The notes beneath the pieces were generated by a model, which saw nothing but the letters and a program-made list of their open reading frames with translations, ran no database searches and was not told where the DNA came from. From NCBI RefSeq assembly GCF_001949145.1, contig NW_019091367.1:1392434-1447773 (forward strand): 55,340 nucleotides of DNA. Reading direction: 5' to 3'. Position numbers and translations under genes: made by a program. Below, piece after piece: positions 48,901 through 55,340 of the stretch. This DNA comes from Acanthaster planci (lineage: Eukaryota; Echinodermata; Asteroidea; Valvatida; Acanthasteridae). Numbering within the stretch: position 1 is the first letter of the stretch; each line of letters starts with the position of its first letter.

Positions 48901-51900
48901 ATTTGCTAGTTCGTATTTTGTTTATGTTTGATTTGTTATAAAAATGAATGAACAATAGGGAAGTAAGATTATTTATATCACACAAATGGACAATGAGGGG
49001 AAATGTCTAAAAAGGGTCTTAATTTGCCGTATATTCCTCTTACCTTGAAGTTTTCCAATTGGAAGCCTCAAAGTGCGAACATGATTGCCCATAGATGAAA
49101 ACAAAAGTGAAATTCGGAAGGAATTTTTCAGTCCAGTCATGTAGCGCGAAATCGATTGATCGTTGTACACTGTTCAACTGAATGAAATTTGTTCTAAATT
49201 GAATTTTACAGTAGGCCTACACTATTTGACGCTTCTAAACTAATTTGAAGGCTCTTCCGTATGAAAAAGAAACAAGGGAGCACCAGCTGAAAAAATCATT
49301 GGAATACGAATGAACCATAATGAATATGTCTGTGAATATGACGAATTTGGCCAGGAAAACCTATAATAGGGATTTTCGTCACTGTAATGTTTATAATTCT
49401 AAATATACGTTTCCATCGTTTAGACTTGTCCACTTCTTGGGGATGACCCCAAAGCAGACTTCTCTGGCTTGCAGTGTTGCGGTTCATCCGTTGTGCACAT
49501 ATAGGCTTACCGTGTTCCGGTTTGTGTTCACCGTTCGCCATCCACTTAATGTTTGGAGCCGGCTCCCCGCCGGCCTCACACAGCAGATTCGCCGTTTTTC
49601 CGTCGTAGATGTCGGTATCTCGAGGCTTGACAATCCAGTATGGCGCCGCTGCACACGAGAACGTGACGAAATTAGCTATGACTTTCGTTCTAATCACGAC
49701 TGTTAACACAAGTTAAAGTGCCACAAATGTCTCTTGGGAGTGAGGGTAGGTCAGAGGAAATGAGGCTATTGAAATTCATTGAAATTGCAGTGGTGAAATC
49801 CAAGTACAGGTCTGTAAGAGCCATATTGCTGGACGCCATAGTTACATGAGGTATGGCACGGCATTCACACTGCAATATTTTAGCCCTTGGGACAATTAAC
49901 GTGTTTGAGATTTCAATATTCATTTCAAAACCTTTAAAATATGTTTACAATGTTCATAAAGATATTTTGGTAAACGATCTTTATACAAATCACACATTTA
50001 CTCTTAAGGCAAAAACGTGAATTAATCTCAGCATTCTGGACCTCACGTACACCGGCATTTTTAAAGGCAGTAAGCAGACCTTCAGCATTTTGTTTTATTG
50101 AAAGAATAAAATCACTTAATTTAAGACTAGTCCCTAATAACCCATTTGTTGCAGTTTTAGCTCTGTCGATTATGTAGATCTCAATAGAACTGCTCTAAGT
50201 AACTCCATTGCCTTCGTAATTACCGTACTCCATCCTCCAATTGGCTGTAAATGCGCTATTGGACGAACAGATATAAATTCTTGAAAAAAATTAAAACTAA
50301 TAAAATACGCACAGTAAATTGGGGTCGGTAACTCATTCAAAAGTTGTGGTGCCATGTTTAAAAATGTAACTGTTATTTAGTAGACGTATTCATTTATTAA
50401 AGTTTTTTTTACTAACGTGATTTTAAAACTCTTTTGAATAACCCTTTATTTAGTGCCCACGGCAAGCCATTGTTTTGCCAGCAATAGTCCACAAAATCTG
50501 ATAAGTTGACAATTACTGACAGCCATTTCTAACTAGGGGGCCAAAATTTGGGGGAATTTACCCACGATGACAATCTTTTGCCTTGCATTAAACATTCTTT
50601 TGAAGTGAATGTTTTCATTTAGAATCCTATTATTCAGTGTTTTATATTATTCATCAAAAACGTCATGACAGGATTAGTTGGTGAATATAGATGTGTATAT
50701 CGGGAACAGCGGGACACCGAGAATAATCATTGAATTTTATAAAACAATACTATTGAACAAATTTCAAACATTTTTGGAAACCACCAATTTACGCTGGTAT
50801 CGGACTTCCGTTTCGTCAGAGACTACCAGTGATGGAAATACTTTACCTTCGACATGCAAGATAGTGGTAGCTTCAACATGACCTTGCTCTGATGAAGCCG
50901 CGCACTTGTACTCCCCTTCATGGTCCAGTGTTACATTGCGCAGACTCAGTACGGGTCCAGCCACTTGACTGAATGACGGCTGCTGTTCTCTGCTCCAAAT
51001 GACTTCCGGCACTGGACTGCCAAAAAATATAGGCCAAAAATAAGGGCCAATACTACTACTGTTATCTTTTAAATACTAAGATTCGAGCTTGCGCCCGAAA
51101 CATCAAAGCTGTCTAAAATCGACTTCTTCTCGAATGGAATGAATGAACTAACAGTGAGATTAAGTATGGTGTTAAAGGAAAAGTTGCCTGTAATTAAAAA
51201 AAAATCCCCTTGTCATATAAAACAAAGACAACCCTTCCTGATCTTTACGATTTACAAGTACACTACTTGGTATCCGTACGTNGTCCTCCGAATAAAACAG
51301 AGCCTTGGTACAGAAAAAAAAACCTTGGAGAAATGCCGAGAGTTGGGTGCTCCGAATAAAATAACTGGGCGGTTGAGCAAGTGAAAAATAAAAAAGTGTC
51401 TCGGCGAATCCGGAAGATTAAAAAATTCTAGAATAAATCCACCCCAGCTCTGCAGGAAAATAAATCTTCTGAGGAGTGATTGACAGCTCTATCGTTCCAT
51501 TAGACACAATGTATCTTTTTAAGTATTTGGGTCATGCAGGCTCTCTGTGAAGATGCCATTCGGGGCAGATACAGCGATCGTACGTCCTCAGCCAATTACT
51601 AAGTTGATTCTTTACAAGTAAAACAGCCATTGGTAGGATACACTTGCGCAGTCCCAGAGTTATTTGTGTGTGTTGACCAGACTGAAAAGTTGCTATTAAA
51701 CATAAATTCCGACCCTTAAAATCTGTGAAGCACAAGTATCCTTGGATTGTTTTTTAAATGTGCAAAGGCAGGAATATTCTTTTTGCTGGAGGTCCTTAAA
51801 ATTAAAGATTAAACATCTCCAAAAAGAGCAGCCAGTTGGGGGCTGAAATGTTTTTGCCTAGATCTCAATGACAGAACTCTCCAATGGTAGAATAAATTTG

Positions 51901-54900
51901 TGAAGGCGATAATGCACTCTGATAGGGAGGGATACAACCTGGAATGAAACATAATGCGATCGGCAGGGCTCAAAATTCTTCCCCTAATTCTAGTGCAAAG
52001 AGTGCTGACATTGCAAGCACTTAATGTTTTTCTTCAAGTTCAGTATTGGCAGGCTTCACATACCGAAAATAAATAATGGCGCGATCGGCTAACCTCAAAG
52101 GCTGGAAAGATGTTCTACTCCATAACAAACACACCACCCCCCTCTCAAAACTTTATACAATGTATATCTTTTTGCTGATAAGAAGCAAAGTATTACTTTG
52201 TGGAATGCAGCGTTTAAGTACTCTACATCAGAGAATTAAAAAGAAATGTCTTAAGCAGAAGAGTGACACAACATTTAATTTTCCCCGCTGTTCGCTGTTC
52301 ACCGAGAATTTTATTTCCTATCCATGGACGGTTGTTAGAACACCATTCTTGTTTCGGGGACTTCACATTTTCTTCGCATAGGTTTTATGCCACCATGGGA
52401 GCCACAACATCTTGCTGTGTGCACAGACCGTGACAGGTCTTTTGTTGTAGAGGAACGCAAGGGAACGGGAGGGCCGTTCTCACGCGTGCAAAGTGGAGAA
52501 GCTTGAACAAAAGAATGCGTTCCTGGCGTTCGTACGCGTGCAAACGGTCTCTATATTTTTGATGCCGTCCCTTACTCTTAAGGCAAAAACGTGAATTAAT
52601 CTCAGCATTCTGGATCTGACGTACACCGGCATTTTTAAAGGCAGTAAGCAGACCTTCAGCATTTTGTTTTATTGAAAGAATAAAATCACTTAATTTAAGA
52701 CTAGTCCCTAATAACCCATTTGTTGCAGTTTTAGCTCTGTCGATTATGTAGATCTCAATACAACTGCTCTAAGTAACTCCATTGCCTTCGTAATTACCGT
52801 ACTCCATCCTCCAATTGGCTGTAAATGCGCTATTGGACGAACAGATATAAATTCTTGAAAAAAATTAAAACTAATAAAATACGCACAGTAAATTGGGGTC
52901 CGTAACTCATTCAAAAGTTGTGGTGCCATGTTTAAAAATGTAACTGTTATTTAGTAGACGTATTCATTTATTAAAGTTTTTTTTACTAACATGTGATTTT
53001 AAAACTCTTGAATAACCCTTTATTTAGTGCCCACGGCAAGCCATTGTTTTGCCAGCAATAGTCCACAAAATCTGATAAGTTGACAATTACTGACAGCCAT
53101 TTCTAAGAAGGGGGACAAAATTTGGGGGAATTTACCCACGATGACAATCTTTTGCCTTGCATTAAACATTCTTTTGAAGTGAATGTTTTCATTTAGAATC
53201 CTACTATTCAGTGTTTTATATTACTCATCAAAAACGTCATGACAGGATTAGTTGGTGAATATAGATGTGTATATCGGGAACAGCGGGACACCGAGAATAA
53301 TCATTGAATTTTATAAAACAATACTATTGAACAAATTTCAAACATTTTTGGAAACCACCAATTTACGCTGGTATCGGACTTCCGTTTCGTTAGAGACTTC
53401 CAGTGATGGAATATACTTTACGTTTCGTCAGAGACTACCAGTGATGGAAATACTTTACCTTCGACATGCAAGATAGTGGTAGCTTCAACATGACCTTGCT
53501 CTGATGAAGCCGCGCACTTGTACTCCCCTTCATGGTCCTGTGTTACATTGCGCAGACTCAGGACGGGTCCCGTCACTTGACTGAATGACGGCTGCTGTTC
53601 TCTGCTCCAAATGACTTCCGGCACTGGACTGCCAAAAAATATAGGCCAAAAATAAGGGCCAATACTACTACTGTTATCTTTTAAATACTAAGATTCGAGC
53701 TTGCGCCCAAAACATCAAAGCTGTCTAAAATCGACTTCTTCTAGAATGGAATGAATGAATTAACAGTGATTAAGTATGGTGTTAAAGGAAAAGCTGCCTG
53801 CAAGTAAAAAAATCCCCTTGTCATATTAAACAAAGACAACCCTTCCTGATCTTTACGATTTACAAGTAAACTACTTGGTATCCGTACTACTTAATTACTG
53901 ACCCAATACGGTACACCGTGTAAATCTAGCAGCACATTTTGAACAGTTAGTCACATACTTCCCAGATGCAAGGCAGTACATCTGCACGTCTTCTCCTTGT
54001 AAGGTGTGGATGACTCCAGCGCCCCCTAGGATTGTCGGTGGTTGCATGGGAACACCTTCAGACCCTGCAGAAGTTATATGGGAATGCAGAAAGGATGTTC
54101 TCCTCAAAGATGTTGATTAACGCTACCGGTATGTCCTCAGTTATCAACGTATCTATCAACCCATGCCAATGTTCAACGCAAGTATCGTTTTTACTCATTT
54201 TCCATCCTTCAAAAGCCTTACTTTACTCTTGACCCCTGCCGATGCCGAGAAATTGTTAAGATAATGGCATGATTCTTTCCCGTTATAGAAATTGTCGTAA
54301 TTATTGGAAATCCTCACCTCTTTCGACTCTAACCCCCTTTCTTGCTGAAAAAGGAGAAAACACTGGGATGGTTGGCGACCTGACGCGGCACGTGTAGTTG
54401 CCCTGATCACTCGACAAAGCTGCCAGGAAGACCAGGTTACCAGCATCATCCTGCACCAAGTTGCGATCTGGGTTCCACCACGACCCGTTGGCGAAGAGTG
54501 GTCGATCGTTTCCGTCGACCCAGAAGATGATCGGGGCCGGATGCCCGTCTGGAGCCTCACAAGGCACCGTCAGCAGGAGACCTTCAATGATGGAGTAGCT
54601 TTGTGCCTCGCCAATAAAGTAACCCAGATCTTAAAAACAGACATTTGCAATACACCTCATTCCATGGAAGCCATTTTCTATTGTGTTTCCTGAACCTATC
54701 ACATTCAGTATAATCTGTTAAATGGGGTTGGTGCCAGACTATTTAGGGGAACAAAGGCTGCATCCGAATCTCTTGTCTAGAGCTAGGTCTTGGTATTCAC
54801 TCCATTGGAAATGCATGGAGCCGTGCAGACATAGACCTAGCCGTAGCTATGGAAGCCCGTTTCGGACACGGCCTGAGTCTCACCTTCAGGTTTTTGCATA

Positions 54901-54994
54901 TAAATACAGTTAATCACAAATGCCAACTTACTCTGAAATGTTGTTGATTCGGAATAAACTGTTATTTTGTTGATGTTGATTTTTCTCTCAGGTT
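45982..54994 (-). CDS. CNTN-like: Contactin-like GPI-anchored Ig/FN3 protein, 5' partial
   Basis: Minus-strand exons: 54994-54932, 54629-54318, 54064-53959, then either 53628-53459 or 51016-50847, then 49648-49511, 48166-47984, 47611-47508, 46764-46590, 46079-45982. All phases agree, giving about 448 residues. The first exon is a short segment before Ig2. Ig2 has GYFIGEAQSYSIIEGLLLTV, DDAGNLVFLAALSSDQGNYTC and SPTIPVFSPF, close to contactin Ig2. Ig3 has LQGEDVQMYCLASG, GNPVPEVIW and DHEGEYKCAASSEQGHVEA. Ig4 has APYWIVKPRDTDIYDGK and YQCVASNKHGSIIANAIL. One FN3 domain follows (TMTVEWN, GTTYFVKVKGYSSEGDGV). The end is a small-residue site (PGSASS) plus a hydrophobic stretch (SLLLVLFALFFTVYL) and stop, a GPI-attachment signal. 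Such proteins mediate cell adhesion in the nervous system. Usual contactins have six Ig and four FN3 domains; here Ig4 is followed directly by one FN3. Confidence 0.87.
47160..47405. repeat. Degenerate GGTGTTAAA-type repeat array
   Basis: Many spaced copies of GTGTTA/TAACAC and GGTGTT motifs, in both orientations, fill this part of the intron between the two FN3 exons. No clean unit length; it looks like an old minisatellite or repeat remnant. Confidence 0.5.
48167..49510 (-). other. Intron between the two Ig4 exons
   Basis: No exon or clear transposon recognised. AT-rich; short open frames only. Confidence 0.5.
49998..51280. repeat. Tandem duplication block, left copy
   Basis: This ~1.28 kb block is nearly identical to 52572-53887 in direct orientation, starting at TTACTCTTAAGGC and ending near TTGGTATCCGTAC. 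It contains one Ig exon (51016-50847) plus about 850 bases of intron on its 3' side and 260 on its 5' side. An open frame at 50170-50355 (APQLLNELPTPIY) has the look of an old LINE 3' end, but this is weak. A single N occurs at 51282 at the edge. Confidence 0.92.
50847..51016 (-). CDS. Ig3 second-half exon, copy B (alternative exon)
   Basis: A 170-nt exon with acceptor TTTTTTGGCAG and donor G|GTAAAG. It encodes 56 residues including VPEVIWSREQQ, the Trp of the Ig core, and DHEGEYKCAASSEQ, with the Ig Cys. It differs from copy A by two residues: SQVAGP instead of SQVTGP and NVTLDHEG instead of NVTQDHEG. Entry and exit phases match copy A, so either can be spliced between 53959 and 49648. Both together would break the frame. 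Confidence 0.88.
51281..52571. other. Spacer between the duplicated blocks
   Basis: About 1.3 kb of non-duplicated sequence including an ambiguous base at 51282. No recognised gene or exon; open frames are short and unlike known families. Confidence 0.5.
52572..53887. repeat. Tandem duplication block, right copy
   Basis: Right copy of the block at 49998-51280, offset about 2,574 bases. It carries an extra local duplication of about 40 bases at 53380-53455, next to the exon donor, which repeats a GTTTCGT..GAGACT..CCAGTGATGG segment and creates a second donor-like GTAAAGT. Otherwise it differs by scattered substitutions and small indels. Confidence 0.92.
53459..53628 (-). CDS. Ig3 second-half exon, copy A (alternative exon)
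   Basis: A 170-nt exon with the same acceptor and donor as copy B. It completes codon AA|T (giving GNPVPEVIW) and ends GTCGAAG|GTAAAG. It is the copy nearest the Ig3 first-half exon (54064-53959). A decoy GTAAAGT produced by a local duplication lies 37 bases past its donor. Confidence 0.88.
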
Positions 54995-55340
54995 CTAAAA
55001 ATGAAAAGTTAACTTCACTTTCCATTCAAGATGATCGACATGTGATTACATTCTATTGCTGTTTCCACAAAAAAAAAGTGCCAAGGTTCATTGTGACGCG
55101 TGATGCGTTGCACATCATGCCATCGATTGGAAATTTGGATTAAGTTAAGAATATAAGGATAAAATAATGACATTAATACAACTTATCGTGCTCCAAGCAT
55201 CCGCACTTTCACAGAGGAGTAACGACATGCCACGGACAGGCTGCAAAATTCAAGGTCTCTGCTGCACCAGCTCCGAATATTTGAAGTTACTAAATGGTAA
55301 CAAATGAGTTCACAATAAACCAAGCCCCCTTCCAAATTTC
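54995..55340 (-). other. Right edge, upstream intron of the contactin-like gene
   Basis: The exon at 54994 starts in phase 1, so more exons (signal peptide and the rest of the N-terminal segment) lie to the right. I see no convincing exon here. Confidence 0.45.

Noticed and set aside
49320-49706. Plus-strand frame overlapping the Ig4 exon
   Set aside because: It is the antisense of the Ig4 exon, whose minus-strand frame carries recognisable Ig motifs.
50170-50355. Repeated 61-codon minus-strand frame in both duplicated blocks as a small gene
   Set aside because: Its presence in two copies is explained by the block duplication; it may be an old LINE end but has no other support.

Overview
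This is a eukaryotic, intron-rich window of about 55 kb. It is AT-rich outside exons and crowded with short foldback/MITE-like repeats, poly-G/poly-C runs and the palindrome GTACATGTAC. Gene content (a copine, a tubulin glycylase, a secreted tandem C1q protein, an intronless rhodopsin-type GPCR, a contactin-like GPI-anchored Ig/FN3 protein) points to an invertebrate deuterostome, most likely an echinoderm (sea star or urchin type), with hemichordate or amphioxus not excluded. This placement is inference from gene style and repeat texture; no database was used.

Layout. Minus strand, 8181 to 876: nine exons encoding the N-terminal half of a copine (C2A and most of C2B); the gene runs off the left edge. 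8.2-16.1 kb: a mostly non-coding interval holding a dispersed repeat, a TATA-containing GC-rich patch (9.3-9.5 kb) and two candidate exons of an unrecognised minus-strand gene (11.56-12.0 and 12.83-12.90 kb). Minus strand, 32466 to 16088: fifteen exons of a TTLL3/TTLL8-type tubulin monoglycylase, with all splice phases agreeing; a 6.1 kb repeat-filled intron separates the first visible exon from the rest. 32.5-35.8 kb: upstream interval with the second copy of the dispersed repeat. Plus strand, 35856-37066: a two-exon secreted protein with two C1q domains and no collagen. Plus strand, 38948-40304: a TATA box and a single-exon class A GPCR. 40.3-46.0 kb: non-coding, with a tRNA-Glu(CTC) gene and several short transposon remnants. 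Minus strand, 54994 to 45982: a compact contactin-like gene (end of an N-terminal segment, three readable Ig domains, one FN3 domain, a GPI-attachment tail); its 5' end lies beyond the right edge.

The most interesting structure is in the contactin-like gene. A ~1.3 kb block containing the exon for the second half of one Ig domain is tandemly duplicated (49998-51280 and 52572-53887). Both exon copies are 170 nt, intact, with the same splice phases and splice sites, and 170 is not a multiple of three. Using either one keeps the frame and using both breaks it, which is the usual signature of mutually exclusive exons.

The genes do not form an operon or a single pathway. The glycylase acts on ciliary tubulin, the copine is a Ca2+-dependent membrane-binding protein, and the other three are secreted or cell-surface recognition proteins.
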